64,000 nt of DNA from Kitasatospora xanthocidica (GCF_014656195.1 NZ_BNBY01000027.1:1-64000), one strand, 5' to 3'; counted from the first letter of the stretch, positions 1 to 8,169 are shown. Notes: a model not told the origin generated them from the sequence alone. A program made the numbers and translations.

Positions 1-59
1 GGGGTGTTGTCCACGAAATTGGTGATCAGCCAGTTCAGGTTCTGTGCGGCCTGGCTCAT
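1..59 (-). CDS. cvnB: CvnB-like Roadblock/LC7 domain protein, N-terminal fragment
   Basis: Only the first 19 codons lie in the window; the gene runs off the left edge. The visible start reads MSQAAQNLNWLITNF, the opening helix expected of a Roadblock/LC7 (MglB-like) subunit. The ATG at 57-59 has a GGAG ribosome-binding site at 76-79, inside the end of the upstream kinase gene, so the two are translationally linked. In Streptomyces conservons the order is cvnA (sensor kinase), cvnB (Roadblock), cvnC (DUF742), cvnD (small GTPase), and this start falls exactly where cvnB belongs. Identity rests on position and a short peptide. Confidence 0.8.
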   Translation of the reverse strand, partial: MSQAAQNLNWLITNFVDNT

Positions 60-69
60 CTGGTTCAAC

Positions 70-3000
70 TCAACGCTCCTGGTGATCTGCGCCGTTGCCG
101 TCGCTGCGGCCACCGAAACTATCGAATCCGGGCTGCTGGGCACCATGCTGGGAGCCCGGCTGGTTGGAGGCCTGCTCGGCCCCGGCCCGGCGGCCCTGCT
201 GGATGCCGCGGCGCAGGTTGGTCAGCCGGCCGCGGACCTCCTCGGGGGCCCGGGAGACCTGGGGACCGGTCAGCGGCGAGGCCTCGGCGGTGCCGGAGAC
301 CAGGTTCGCCTGCGGCGTCCGCCGGGGCAGGCCCGACATGGTGACGCCGTTGGTCGAGGGCTCGCGGACCTGCTCGGCACGGCGCCAGCGCTCGTCGTTG
401 GCGGACGGGCGCCAGGGCGCGTCACCCTCGCCGGGCATCGGCTGCTGCGGACCCTGCGGGTGCGGCTGCTGCTGGGCCTGCTGGGGCTGGTGCTGCTGGC
501 CCGGCTGCGGCTGCTGGTGCTGCTGCGGGGCCTGCTGACGGCCCGGCTGCTGGGGCCGGCCCTGCTGGAACTCCGGCGCGGAGGTGCCGGGGCGACGCGG
601 CTGGTACGACTGCTGCCGCGCCTGCTGCTCGGCCTCGGCCTGCGCGTACCAGGACTGCTGGTCGGCGGGCTGCTGACCGGCGGCCGGCAGCGCCATCGGC
701 TCCTGGTACGGCAGCGGCTGCGGCTGCTGCTGCGGGGCCTGCTCCTGGCGCACCGGCTCCGGGCGCGCCGGGTTCGGCACGTTCGGCAGCACCGGCTCGA
801 CCAGGCCGAGGCCCAGCGGGTCGCGCGGGTCGATCTGGCTGGCCTCGAAGCGCGGACGGGCGAACTGCTGGGTGCTCTCCACCGGCGCCGGCTCGGCCGA
901 CGGCAGCGGCTGGGGCTGCTGCTGGGCCTGCGGCGGCAGCTGGGGCTGGCGGTCGCGCTGCGGCGCCTCCGGGCCCGGGCGCTGCGGACGGCGCGGACCC
1001 TGGGCACCGGGACGGCCGGGGGCACCCTGGGCGCCCGGGCCCTGACGGCCGGGGGCGCGCTGCGGCAGGCCGTCCTGCGGACGGTTGCCCGGGCGGGCAC
1101 CCTGCTGCGGGGCGCCGGGACCGCCGGGGCGGCCGTGCTGGGGCTGTTCGCCGGTCCGGGGACCCGGACCGCCGTCGGGCGCGCCGGCGGGGCGCGGCCG
1201 CTCCTGGCCGGGCCGGGGCTGACCGGGCTGCGGCCGGCCCTGCTGGCCCTGGCCGGGCTGCTGCGGGGCCTGCGGCTGGCGGTCGCGGCGGGGCAGGCCG
1301 TTCGGTCCCGCCTGCGGCGGGCCCTGGTGGCCGGGGGTGCGCTGCGGCAGGCCGCCCTGCGGCGACTGCTGCGACTGCTGCGGCTGCTGCTGGGCCTGCG
1401 GCGACTGCTGCGACTGCTGCGGCTGCTGCTGGGCCTGCGGCGACTGCTGGGGCTGCTGGGCCTGCTGCGGCTGGGGGGCGGGCTGTCGGCCCTGGCCAGC
1501 CGGCGGGACGACGGGGTTCTCCCGCAGCGACTTGCCGACCTGGCGGGTCGGCAGACCGCCGGGGCGACCGCCGGGCGCACCCGGACCGCCCTGCCCACCC
1601 GGGCCGGCCTGTCCGCCGGGACCGCCCTGTCCGCCGGGACCGGCCGGAGCGGCCGGGCCGCCCTGGCCGCCCTGGCCGAGCTGCGGGCGCCCGCCCTGCG
1701 GAGCACCGCCGCCCGGGCCCTGGCCGAGCGCGGCCGGACCGTTCTGACGGCCGGGCTGCATCTGGCGCTGCTGGCGCGGCGTCGGGGCGACCCCGCGCTG
1801 CTGCTGCTTGGCCTGCGCGGCGCCGCCGCGGCCGGTGGGGCGGCGGTCGCCGGAGTTGGTGACGTCCACCGGGAGCATGACCAGCGCGGTGGTGCCGCCG
1901 GAGTCGCTGGGGCGCAGCTGGATGCGGATGCCGTGGCGCAGCGACAGGCGGCCGACCACGAAGAGGCCCATGCGGCGGGAGACGGAGACGTCCACCGTCG
2001 GCGGGTTGGCGAGGCGCTCGTTGATCTCGGCGAGGTCGTCGGGGCTCAGGCCGATGCCGGTGTCGTGGATCTCGACCAGCACGCGGCCGTCCGGCAGCGC
2101 GTGGCCGGTGACCCGGACGCGGGTCTGCGGGCTGGAGAACGAGGTGGCGTTCTCGAGCAGCTCGGCGAGCAGGTGGACGAGGTCGTTGACGACGCGGCCG
2201 GCGACCTCGGCCGACGGTACGGCGGCGAGCTCGATGCGCTCGTACTGCTCCACCTCGGACGCGGCGGCGCGGAGCACGTCGACCAGCGGGACGGGGCGGG
2301 TCCAACGGCGGCCCGGGTCCTCACCGGCGAGGACGAGGAGGTTTTCGCCGTTGCGGCGCATGCGGGTCGCGAGGTGGTCCAGCTTGAAGAGGTTGGCCAG
2401 CTGGTCCGGGTCCGCCTCGCGGCTCTCCAGCTCGGAGATGAGCGACAGCTGGCGCTGGATGAGGCCCTGGCTGCGGCGGGAGAGGTTGGTGAACATCGCG
2501 TTGATGTTGCCGCGGAGGAGGGCCTGCTCGGCGGCGAGGCGGACGGCCTCGCTGTGCACCATGTCGAAGGCGTGCGCCACGTGGCCGATCTCGTCGGCGG
2601 AGTCGACGGCGACCGGCTCCACCGTGGTGTCGACGTCGTGCGGGTCGCTCTCGGAGAGGGTCTTGACCAGCTCGGGCAGGCGGCGCTCGGCGACGTCCTC
2701 GGCCGCGGCCTGCAGACGGGTCAGCGAGCGCACCATCGAGCGGGCGATCAGACCGGCGCCACCGAGGGCGACGAGCAGCACCAGGGCGATGGCGACACCG
2801 ATGATCAGGGCGTCCGTGTCGGCCTGGGACTGCAGGTCCTGGGCCTTGCCGTCCAGGTTCTCGATGAGCTTGGACTCGATCCGGCGCTCGGCGGAGATCT
2901 TGGCGCTGGACTTCTCGTACCAGTCCTTGTAGCTGACCGGCTCGGTCTGGTGGATGCCGCCCTGGGTGAGGATCGTCTGGGCGTAGCGGTCGGCGTCGGC

Positions 3001-3972
3001 GACGACGCCGTTGTAGCTCAGCTGGCTGCGCAGGTTGTCCAGGTCGTGCGCGGTGTAGATGTTGTTGAAGCTGGCGATCGCGTTGTCGTACGACAGGCGC
3101 AGGCGGATACCGAAGGACTCGTCGCTCAGGCTGAGGTCGGGGGCCTTGGGGTTGGCGAGCGCGGCGCTGATCAGGGCCCGCTGCTGCGAGGTGGCGTTCT
3201 TGGCGAGCGAGAACTGCTGCAGCGCGCGGGTGGAGACGACCAGGTCCTTGTTGTTGGACGCGAGCGCGATGTCCTGGGTGATGGACAGCAGGTCGCGGAT
3301 GATCACGTCGTAGGCGGTGATCGTCGACTGGATGTTCTGGTTGTTCTGGTACGGCAGGCTGCGGGTGTCCGCGATCGAGTTGAGGTCCTTGCGGATCTGC
3401 AGCAGCAGCGCCTTTCCGCCGGACAGTTCGAGGTTCTCGAACTTGTCGGAGGAGGCGGTGAAGGTGCGGCTCAGGTCGTCGGTGGCCTTGCGGGCGGCGA
3501 CGATGTCGTCGTCCAGCTGGGCGCTCGGCTTGTCCGTGATCGGGCCGGCGCTGATGTCGCGCTCGGTCTGCAGCGCGTCCGCGAGGTTGGTCGCCTTCTT
3601 GGCCAGGTCGGACAGGTTGGCCATCTGGGCGAGTTGCTGCGAGTTCTCCATCGAGGTCTGGATACGCAGGCCACCGAGGACCAGCGCGACCATGACGGGG
3701 AGGGCGAGCAGGGCGATCAGTCGGGTGCGGATGCGCCAGTTGCGCATCGCGAGCCGGTTCAGACCGGTGGCCCGGCGCCGGGTCAGGGAGGTCCGGAGCT
3801 TGTCCCGTGCGGACTTGCGCTCCTGACCGTCGTCCTCCGGTCGGCCGACGGCCTCGGGCGGCACCGGCCCGGTCGGGCCGCCGGGCGCCGCCGCCTGTTG
3901 GGGGGCTGCCACAGGCTCACGCGACTCCGGGTTACCCGCGGCGCCGCTACCCCTTTTGAAACGTCCCTGCAC
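70..3972 (-). CDS. cvnA: CvnA-type nitrate/sulfonate-sensing (NIT) sensor kinase-like protein of a conservon
   Basis: Membrane sensor of a conservon, a system that in Streptomyces joins a kinase-like sensor to a Roadblock protein and a small GTPase, somewhat like a G-protein-coupled complex. From the chosen start (1300 aa) there is a short arginine-rich tail, a membrane segment near 85-103, an extracytoplasmic NIT-type helical domain to about 385, a second membrane segment near 388-410, a HAMP-like linker, a helix with LDHLATR near 533, and an HATPase domain with N-box ENATS near 607 and G-box DTGIGL near 637. The last 550 residues are low-complexity Gln/Pro/Gly with a conserved-looking final 60. 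I chose the GTG at 3972 because GAGGT lies 10 nt upstream and the product opens VQGRFKR; a GTG at 4086 would add 38 residues of non-coding appearance. The stop lies 10 nt before cvnB. Confidence 0.9.
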   Translation of the reverse strand: MQGRFKRGSGAAGNPESREPVAAPQQAAAPGGPTGPVPPEAVGRPEDDGQERKSARDKLRTSLTRRRATGLNRLAMRNWRIRTRLIALLALPVMVALVLGGLRIQTSMENSQQLAQMANLSDLAKKATNLADALQTERDISAGPITDKPSAQLDDDIVAARKATDDLSRTFTASSDKFENLELSGGKALLLQIRKDLNSIADTRSLPYQNNQNIQSTITAYDVIIRDLLSITQDIALASNNKDLVVSTRALQQFSLAKNATSQQRALISAALANPKAPDLSLSDESFGIRLRLSYDNAIASFNNIYTAHDLDNLRSQLSYNGVVADADRYAQTILTQGGIHQTEPVSYKDWYEKSSAKISAERRIESKLIENLDGKAQDLQSQADTDALIIGVAIALVLLVALGGAGLIARSMVRSLTRLQAAAEDVAERRLPELVKTLSESDPHDVDTTVEPVAVDSADEIGHVAHAFDMVHSEAVRLAAEQALLRGNINAMFTNLSRRSQGLIQRQLSLISELESREADPDQLANLFKLDHLATRMRRNGENLLVLAGEDPGRRWTRPVPLVDVLRAAASEVEQYERIELAAVPSAEVAGRVVNDLVHLLAELLENATSFSSPQTRVRVTGHALPDGRVLVEIHDTGIGLSPDDLAEINERLANPPTVDVSVSRRMGLFVVGRLSLRHGIRIQLRPSDSGGTTALVMLPVDVTNSGDRRPTGRGGAAQAKQQQRGVAPTPRQQRQMQPGRQNGPAALGQGPGGGAPQGGRPQLGQGGQGGPAAPAGPGGQGGPGGQAGPGGQGGPGAPGGRPGGLPTRQVGKSLRENPVVPPAGQGRQPAPQPQQAQQPQQSPQAQQQPQQSQQSPQAQQQPQQSQQSPQGGLPQRTPGHQGPPQAGPNGLPRRDRQPQAPQQPGQGQQGRPQPGQPRPGQERPRPAGAPDGGPGPRTGEQPQHGRPGGPGAPQQGARPGNRPQDGLPQRAPGRQGPGAQGAPGRPGAQGPRRPQRPGPEAPQRDRQPQLPPQAQQQPQPLPSAEPAPVESTQQFARPRFEASQIDPRDPLGLGLVEPVLPNVPNPARPEPVRQEQAPQQQPQPLPYQEPMALPAAGQQPADQQSWYAQAEAEQQARQQSYQPRRPGTSAPEFQQGRPQQPGRQQAPQQHQQPQPGQQHQPQQAQQQPHPQGPQQPMPGEGDAPWRPSANDERWRRAEQVREPSTNGVTMSGLPRRTPQANLVSGTAEASPLTGPQVSRAPEEVRGRLTNLRRGIQQGRRAGAEQASNQPGSQHGAQQPGFDSFGGRSDGNGADHQER

Positions 3973-4552
3973 TGGCGTCGCAACCTCTGGACCGGGCGTC
4001 CCGCCGCGTCGCCACGGCCTGGACGGTGTCGAGTTTCCATCCGCCTCCCGGCCGGTCCGGGAGAGCGGGTCACCGGGGTGGACCACTCCCTACCCACGGT
4101 CCGTCGCATTCCAGCACAGCCGGGGAATCCCAACAAGGGCCGCAGGAACCCGGCGCCCGGCGCTACCGAACGCTTGCGGCATCTCACTGACTGTGCGGTA
4201 ACCGGACCGGAATACCGCCTTTTTCGGACACTCGCCGGATACATGCCAAGCAGACCGTAGATCGAAAAGAGTCACAGACCTTCCGGAATGCCCGATATCG
4301 GCTGAATGTCGGAATATTCCGGTGCGGCGATATGTCGGATATTTTCGCTTTGCTCAGCATTTTGTGAGCAAAATCACAGTCTAATGTGTAGCTTTGGTCA
4401 CGGTCTCTATGGAAAGAGATCTCGTAATCTGGCTGTCTCCGGAGCACGGCCGCGTTCAGCCTGCCCAGAACCCCTCCGAATCAATCGGAATCACTCAGGC
4501 CGGCGCCGATCCGCCGCGGATCCGCCCGGCCGCGAACACCGAGGTGCTGTCG
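3973..4552. promoter_or_regulatory. Divergent control region between cvnA and a small gene, with three short palindromes
   Basis: This 580 nt gap is much richer in A and T than its surroundings between about 4260 and 4430. It holds three close-packed perfect palindromes: TTCCGGAA at 4281-4288, CCGATATCGG at 4292-4301 and CGGAATATTCCG at 4310-4321. An inverted repeat follows, TTTGCTCA at 4349-4356 and TGAGCAAA at 4365-4372. A rightward -10-like TAATGT lies at 4382-4387. The cvn promoter must lie somewhere here, but I cannot place it. The regulators are unknown. Confidence 0.5.
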
Positions 4553-4771
4553 ATGTCCCAGACGAAGAAGGCCACCACGTCCACGCTGTCCAGCCGCCCC
4601 ACGGCGAACCCGCGCCGGACGACGCTGGCCTCGGTCGAGGACTTCAGCAAGATCCCGGGCGCCCGCAAGCCCGAGGACGTCGTGACCTACGGCACCGAGC
4701 TGCCGGCCAGCACCGCCAACCCGCGGCGCGTCCAGCTGATGGTCGCCCCGGTCGTCGTCGTCCAGGACTGA
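4553..4771 (+). CDS. Small protein of unknown function (72 aa)
   Basis: I do not recognise this protein. It is Thr/Ser/Pro-rich at the N-terminus, contains the hexapeptide TANPRR twice (residues 18-23 and 54-59), and ends in a hydrophobic run, APVVVVQD. The ATG at 4553 has GAGG eight nucleotides upstream. An in-frame TTG at 4394 would give 125 aa, but the added part lacks the expected codon bias and overlaps the regulatory region. A strong terminator follows 19 nt after the stop, so it appears to be transcribed alone. No modification enzyme lies beside it, so calling it a peptide natural-product precursor would be speculation. Confidence 0.6.
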   Translation: MSQTKKATTSTLSSRPTANPRRTTLASVEDFSKIPGARKPEDVVTYGTELPASTANPRRVQLMVAPVVVVQD

Positions 4772-4790
4772 CGCCGGAACGCGTTCGTAC

Positions 4791-4825
4791 GAGGGCACCC
4801 CGCCGCACCGCGGCCGGGTGCCCTC
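4791..4825 (+). terminator. Intrinsic terminator-like hairpin after the 72 aa gene
   Basis: GAGGGCACCC at 4791-4800 pairs perfectly with GGGTGCCCTC at 4816-4825 across a 15 nt loop. There is no U-tract, as is common for Streptomyces terminators. Confidence 0.7.
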
Positions 4826-5005
4826 GCGCGTACCGGCCCCGCGGCCGATCCGTCCCAACCGCGCTGAACAGGGGCAAAGCGGTCAGCCGGGGCCCCACGC
4901 GATAGCCTGGAGGCCGATTGACGGGGCCGCGCCCACCCGTGGGCGGCGGCCCACCAGCGCCCGGGCGCGCCCCGGGCGGCCGACGAAGCGAGGGGTAGCC
5001 CAGCC

Positions 5006-5806
5006 GTGCGCATTGCCAGGTTTTCCGTCCGGGAAGGGAGTCCTGCCGCCGGCAGCGTCTCCTTCGGCGTGGTGGAGGGCGACCCTTCCCAGCCCGACTC
5101 GCTGGTCGTCCACGCGCTGGCCGGCCACCCGTTCGGCCAGCCCCAGCCCACCGGCGAGAGCTACCGCTTCCAGGACGTCCGGCTGCTCAGCCCGATGCTC
5201 CCGAACAAGATCGTGGCGGTCGGCCGGAACTACGCGGCGCACGCCGAGGAGCTGGGCAACCGGGTCCCGGACGTCCCGCTGACCTTCTTCAAGCCGTCCA
5301 CGGCGGTGATCGGCCCGACCGAGAGCATCGCGTACCCGCCGTTCTCCTCGGACGTCCAGCACGAGGCCGAACTGGCCGTGGTGATCGGCCGGATGTGCCG
5401 CGAGGTGCCGCTGGAGCGGGTGCCCGAGGTGATCCTCGGCTACACCTGCGCCAACGACGTCACCGCCCGGGACGTCCAGCAGCGCGAGGGCCAGTGGGCC
5501 CGGGCCAAGGGCTTCGACACCTCCTGCCCGCTGGGCCCGTGGATCGAGACCGACCTGGACCCGAGCGACCTGGCCGTCACCTGCACGGTCAACGGCGAGC
5601 TCCGCCAGGCCGGCCGCACCTCCCTGATGGTCCGCTCGGTCGCCGAGCTGATCGTCCACATCTCCGAGGCCATGACGCTGCTGCCCGGCGACGTCATCCT
5701 CACCGGCACGCCCGCAGGGGTGGGCCCCCTCAACGTCGGCGACGAGGTCGCCGTCTCCATCGAAGGCATCGGCACTCTCACCAACAAGGTGATCAAGCGT
5801 GGCTAA
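5006..5806 (+). CDS. Fumarylacetoacetate hydrolase (FAH) family protein
   Basis: A 266 aa member of the FAH fold, a group of cytosolic metal-dependent enzymes that hydrolyse or decarboxylate acylpyruvate-type compounds. Visible hallmarks are GRNY near 73-76, KPST near 96-99, acidic metal ligands in QHEAEL (Glu120, Glu122) and ANDVTARD (Asp151), and the closing TGTPAGVG near 233-240. The GTG start at 5006 has an AGGGG ribosome-binding site. The 3' end overlaps gltX by 8 nt, so the two are co-translated; this pairing is typical of Streptomyces. The true substrate cannot be read from sequence, and 2-hydroxyhepta-2,4-diene-1,7-dioate isomerase is a common but unproven label. Confidence 0.92.
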   Translation: MRIARFSVREGSPAAGSVSFGVVEGDPSQPDSLVVHALAGHPFGQPQPTGESYRFQDVRLLSPMLPNKIVAVGRNYAAHAEELGNRVPDVPLTFFKPSTAVIGPTESIAYPPFSSDVQHEAELAVVIGRMCREVPLERVPEVILGYTCANDVTARDVQQREGQWARAKGFDTSCPLGPWIETDLDPSDLAVTCTVNGELRQAGRTSLMVRSVAELIVHISEAMTLLPGDVILTGTPAGVGPLNVGDEVAVSIEGIGTLTNKVIKRG

Positions 5807-7298
5807 CACTGACCCGGCCGTCCGGGTTCGCTTCTGTCCCTCCCCGACCGGCAACCCCCACGTGGGCCTGGTCCGCACCGCCCTCTTCAACTGGGCCTTC
5901 GCCCGCCACAACGGCGGCACGCTGGTCTTCCGGATCGAGGACACCGACTCCGCCCGCGACTCCGAGGAGTCGTACGGCCAGCTGCTCGACGCCATGCGCT
6001 GGCTCGGCTTCGACTGGGACGAGGGCCCGGAGGTCGGCGGCCCGCACGAGCCGTACCGCCAGTCGCAGCGGATGGACATCTACGCCGACGTCGCCCGTCG
6101 CCTGCACGAGGCCGGCCACGCCTACCACTGCTACTGCAGCACCGAGGAGCTGGACGCCCGCCGCGAGGCCGCCCGCGCGGCCGGCAAGCCCTCCGGCTAC
6201 GACGGCCACTGCCGCGAGCTGACCGACGACCAGGTGGCCGTCTACAAGCTGGAGAAGCGCGAGCCGATCCTGCGCTTCCGGATGCCCGACAAGACGATCT
6301 CCTTCGACGACGTGGTGCGCGGCACGCTCACCTTCGAGCCGGAGAACGTGCCGGACTACGGCATCGTCCGGGCCAACGGCGCCCCGCTGTACACCCTGGT
6401 CAACCCGGTGGACGACGCCCTGATGGGCATCACCCACGTGCTGCGCGGCGAGGACCTGCTGTCCTCCACCCCGCGGCAGATCGCGCTGTACGCCGCGCTC
6501 GCCGAGATCGGCGTGGGCAACGGCACCACCCCGCGCTTCGGCCACCTGCCGTACGTGATGGGCGAGGGCAACAAGAAGCTCTCCAAGCGCGACCCGCAGT
6601 CCTCGCTCAACCTGTACCGCGAGCGCGGCTTCATCCCCGAGGGCCTGCTCAACTACCTGTCCCTGCTGGGCTGGTCGCTGGCCGAGGACCGCGACATCTT
6701 CGACATCGACGAGATGGTCGCCGCCTTCGACATCACCAAGGTGAACGCCAACCCGGCCCGCTTCGACCTGAAGAAGTGCGAGGCGATCAACGCCGAGCAC
6801 GTCCGGAAGCTGGCCCCGGAGGACTTCGCCGCCCGCCTGGTGCCGTTCCTGCAGACCGCCGGGCTGCTGCCGGCCGAGCCGACCGCCGAGCAGCTGGACG
6901 TGCTCGCCAAGGTCGCGCCGCTCACCCAGGAGCGGATGGTCGTGCTGAGCGAGATCGTGAACATGGCCGGCTTCCTGTTCGTCGCGCCGGAGGACTTCGC
7001 CCTCGACCCGGACGACGCCGCCAAGGTGCTGACCGCGGACGCCCGCCCGGTGCTGGAGGCCAGCGTCAAGGCGCTGGAGGAGCTCGCGGACTTCACCCCG
7101 GAGCCGATCCAGGCCGCGCTGCGCGCGGCGCTGGTGGAGGGGCTGGGCATCAAGCCCAAGTTCGCCTTCACGCCGCTGCGGGTGGCCGTCACGGGCCGCC
7201 GGGTCTCGCCGCCGCTCTTCGAGTCCATGGAGCTGCTGGGCCGCCCCGAGACGCTGCGCCGCCTGCGCGCCGCCCTGGACGCCGTGCCGGCCGCCTGA
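5799..7298 (+). CDS. gltX: Glutamate--tRNA ligase (GluRS)
   Basis: Class I aminoacyl-tRNA synthetase of 499 aa that charges glutamate. The HIGH-box is HVGL at residues 21-24 after PSPTGNP, and the KMSKS-box is KLSKR near residue 260. An anticodon-binding domain fills the C-terminal third. The GTG start overlaps the end of the FAH gene. Actinobacteria generally lack GlnRS, so this enzyme probably charges both tRNA-Glu and tRNA-Gln, the latter corrected by GatCAB. The five tRNA genes just downstream are exactly these two species. A strong hairpin terminator follows the stop. Confidence 0.98.
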   Translation: MANTDPAVRVRFCPSPTGNPHVGLVRTALFNWAFARHNGGTLVFRIEDTDSARDSEESYGQLLDAMRWLGFDWDEGPEVGGPHEPYRQSQRMDIYADVARRLHEAGHAYHCYCSTEELDARREAARAAGKPSGYDGHCRELTDDQVAVYKLEKREPILRFRMPDKTISFDDVVRGTLTFEPENVPDYGIVRANGAPLYTLVNPVDDALMGITHVLRGEDLLSSTPRQIALYAALAEIGVGNGTTPRFGHLPYVMGEGNKKLSKRDPQSSLNLYRERGFIPEGLLNYLSLLGWSLAEDRDIFDIDEMVAAFDITKVNANPARFDLKKCEAINAEHVRKLAPEDFAARLVPFLQTAGLLPAEPTAEQLDVLAKVAPLTQERMVVLSEIVNMAGFLFVAPEDFALDPDDAAKVLTADARPVLEASVKALEELADFTPEPIQAALRAALVEGLGIKPKFAFTPLRVAVTGRRVSPPLFESMELLGRPETLRRLRAALDAVPAA

Positions 7299-7315
7299 GC
7301 GGGCCGCTGAGCAGG

Positions 7316-7348
7316 CCGCGGGCCCGGCTCCGTGCCGGGCCCGCGGCG
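7316..7348 (+). terminator. Terminator hairpin after gltX
   Basis: A perfect 14 bp stem, 7316-7329 with 7335-7348 (GCCGCGGGCCCGGC and its complement), closes a 5 nt loop 17 nt after the gltX stop. Confidence 0.85.
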
Positions 7349-7399
7349 TACCCGGAGGTCATCCGCCGGCCTCCCCGCCGCTGCCTGGGGTTATCGATT

Positions 7400-7428
7400 T
7401 TGGAGCCAGGGCCGACGTCGGGTAATGT
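7400..7428 (+). promoter_or_regulatory. Predicted sigma-HrdB-type promoter of the tRNA array
   Basis: TTGGAG at 7400-7405 and TAATGT at 7423-7428 are separated by 17 nt, matching the housekeeping TTGaca-17-TAnnnT pattern. It lies about 110 nt before the first tRNA, in an otherwise gene-free stretch. Confidence 0.65.
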
Positions 7429-7537
7429 TCTTTCTGCGCCGCCCGGGAGGGAACGGACGAGGGAGCGAAAGCCCCCCGGCCGGGACCGAACGAGAGGCGC
7501 AACGCCTGAGAAGATCCCGACGAGGGTTCAACTCTGG

Positions 7538-7609
7538 TGGGGTATGGTGTAATTGGCAGCACGAGTGATTCTGGTTCATTTAGTCTAGGTTCGAGTCCTG
7601 GTACCCCAG
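7538..7609 (+). tRNA. tRNA-Gln (anticodon CTG)
   Basis: A full cloverleaf can be folded: acceptor TGGGGTA with TACCCCA, short D arm, anticodon stem AGTGA with TCATT around a loop with anticodon CTG, and T arm CTAGG-TTCGAGT-CCTGG. The discriminator base is G. CCA is not encoded. It is identical to the copy at 7997-8068. Confidence 0.95.
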
Positions 7610-7654
7610 CGCAGTACGCAGTAACAGCAGTACCGCAGGAAAACTGAAGATCAA

Positions 7655-7727
7655 GCCCCCGTTGTGTAGCGGCCTAGCACGCTGCCCTCTCACGGCAGTA
7701 GCGCCGGTTCGAATCCGGTCGGGGGTA
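7655..7727 (+). tRNA. tRNA-Glu (anticodon CTC), copy 1
   Basis: Acceptor GCCCCCG pairs with CGGGGGT, the anticodon stem CTGCC with GGCAG around CTC, and the T arm is GCCGG-TTCGAAT-CCGGT-like. The discriminator is A, with no encoded CCA. It is identical to the two copies that follow. Confidence 0.95.
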
Positions 7728-7729
7728 CT

Positions 7730-7866
7730 GATCCCGCAAGGGATCGCACGGATCCCGCAAGGGATCACCTGGAAAGCCCCCGTTGTGTAGCGGCCTAGCA
7801 CGCTGCCCTCTCACGGCAGTAGCGCCGGTTCGAATCCGGTCGGGGGTACTGATCCCGCAAGGGATC
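7730..7866 (+). repeat. Three identical 16 nt GCAA-loop hairpins in the tRNA spacers
   Basis: The sequence GATCCCGCAAGGGATC occurs at 7730-7745, 7751-7766 and 7851-7866, always in the spacers after a tRNA-Glu gene. Each copy folds as a 6 bp stem closed by a GNRA-type GCAA tetraloop. The middle of this interval is tRNA-Glu copy 2. They may be transcript-processing or stability elements, or relics of tandem duplication of a tRNA-plus-spacer unit. Confidence 0.8.
7776..7848 (+). tRNA. tRNA-Glu (anticodon CTC), copy 2
   Basis: Same 73 nt sequence as the copy at 7655-7727, with the CTC anticodon loop and the same spacer hairpins on either side. Copies 1 and 2 are 121 nt apart start to start. Confidence 0.95.
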
Positions 7867-7874
7867 GCCAGGAT

Positions 7875-7947
7875 GCCCCCGTTGTGTAGCGGCCTAGCAC
7901 GCTGCCCTCTCACGGCAGTAGCGCCGGTTCGAATCCGGTCGGGGGTA
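7875..7947 (+). tRNA. tRNA-Glu (anticodon CTC), copy 3
   Basis: Third identical 73 nt copy, 99 nt start to start from copy 2. Its downstream spacer differs and lacks the GCAA hairpin. Confidence 0.95.
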
Positions 7948-7996
7948 CTTCAGAGCAGGAAGCCGGTGGGCTCGCCCATCGGCCCTTGCTTTGTGT

Positions 7997-8068
7997 TGGG
8001 GTATGGTGTAATTGGCAGCACGAGTGATTCTGGTTCATTTAGTCTAGGTTCGAGTCCTGGTACCCCAG
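7997..8068 (+). tRNA. tRNA-Gln (anticodon CTG), second copy
   Basis: Identical to the tRNA-Gln at 7538-7609. It closes the array symmetrically (Gln-Glu-Glu-Glu-Gln) and is followed by a U-rich terminator. Confidence 0.95.
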
Positions 8069-8080
8069 CCAGAAAAGGAA

Positions 8081-8106
8081 GGCCCCGGCCAACGGGGTCT
8101 TTTTTG
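8081..8106 (+). terminator. Intrinsic terminator of the tRNA array
   Basis: GGCCCCG at 8081-8087 pairs with CGGGGTC at 8093-8099 and is followed by a run of T residues, a classical rho-independent terminator unusual for this genome. Confidence 0.9.
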
Positions 8107-8137
8107 TTTTCCCGGCCGCATTCCGGCCGGATGTCCG

Positions 8138-8169
8138 AAGGGCCCCACTCGCGTGCGAGCGGGGCCCTT
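8138..8169. terminator. Bidirectional terminator between the tRNA array and ndgR
   Basis: AAGGGCCCC at 8138-8146 pairs with GGGGCCCTT at 8161-8169. The A/T ends on both sides would serve the rightward tRNA transcript and the leftward ndgR transcript. Confidence 0.75.

Noticed and set aside
4..4260. A 1418-codon open frame opposite cvnA
   Set aside because: It is Leu/Arg/Gly low-complexity produced by the GC-rich third-position pattern of the real minus-strand gene; it has no domain or sensible start.
7655..8068. An integrative element inserted at a tRNA
   Set aside because: No integrase or duplicated tRNA 3' end is nearby; the array is followed by terminators and core genes.
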